Shown: one piece after another, positions 63,513 through 64,000 of the stretch
Numbering within the stretch: position 1 is the first letter of the stretch
How the letters are laid out: every line of letters begins with the position of its first letter
Origin: Mycolicibacterium sarraceniae
Lineage (GTDB): Bacteria > Actinomycetota > Actinomycetes > Mycobacteriales > Mycobacteriaceae
Assembly: GCF_010731875.1 (NCBI RefSeq)
Contig: NZ_AP022595.1
Coordinates: 1-64,000, forward strand
DNA length: 64,000 nucleotides
Direction: 5' to 3'
The notes under the pieces: model-generated
Told to the model about the DNA's origin: nothing
Database searches by the model: none
What the model saw: the letters and a program-made list of their open reading frames with translations, nothing else
Position numbers and translations under genes: made by a program

Positions 63513-64000
<488 letters not shown>

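Overview
The window is high-GC mycobacterial chromosome. From memory its gene order follows the Mycobacterium tuberculosis H37Rv block Rv2995c (leuB) to Rv3048c (nrdF2). The esx/PPE genes of that block are absent. Some local genes are added: a two-component system, a HAD protein, a secreted lipase and a yczE/mocR pair. This fits a non-tuberculous mycobacterium.

Region by region. (1) 1-7.5 kb: serine and branched-chain amino acid synthesis (leuB, serA, ilvC-ilvN-ilvB) with an FAD oxidoreductase; ilvB has a leader peptide and attenuator. (2) 7.5-14.3 kb: CFP6-like protein, DoxX protein, lipoprotein LppZ, a LuxR-type two-component pair and a HAD protein. (3) 12.8-20.1 kb: the gatC-gatA-pfkA-gatB operon, an ACT protein and ligA. 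(4) 20.1-22.8 kb: a YjbR-like gene, a run of gene remnants, a MetE-like protein and LpqA. (5) 22.8-28.0 kb: a tightly packed leftward run, OlsB-like, OlsA-like, iscS, mnmA and lipase. (6) 28.1-38.8 kb: etfBA, then the Rv3030-Rv3032 genes proposed for methylglucose lipopolysaccharide synthesis, an acyltransferase, a beta-propeller lipoprotein, TB22.2 and two methyltransferases. (7) 38.8-49.6 kb: echA17, NUDIX, ABC ATPase, the yczE/mocR pair, serB2, ctaD, fecB, a YciI protein, adhC and a DUF3349 protein.

(8) 49.95-63.45 kb is a decayed mobile island. A 17-bp direct repeat lies at both ends (49953-49969 and 63432-63448). The right copy sits beside tandem 11-bp repeats and the 5' stub of a tyrosine integrase, so the repeats look like attL and attR. 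Inside are a flavoprotein-TPR fusion gene, an IS4-type element nested in an IS3-type element (both with target duplications), an IS1380 scrap, a mycobacteriophage-type repressor, a second IS3 element, a DDE-transposase/AAA-ATPase transposon, an IS1634-type transposase and a type I methyltransferase (HsdM) fragment. nrdF, running off the right edge, resumes the core chromosome.

Quality warning: many genes expected to be essential (serA, ilvC, ilvB, ilvN, gatB, pfkA) carry frameshifts, often several, clustered at 1-14.6 kb and 50-61 kb. ligA, iscS, ctaD and most of 22-49 kb are intact. This pattern points to small deletions and insertions in the assembly, so broken genes are annotated over their full inferred extent.
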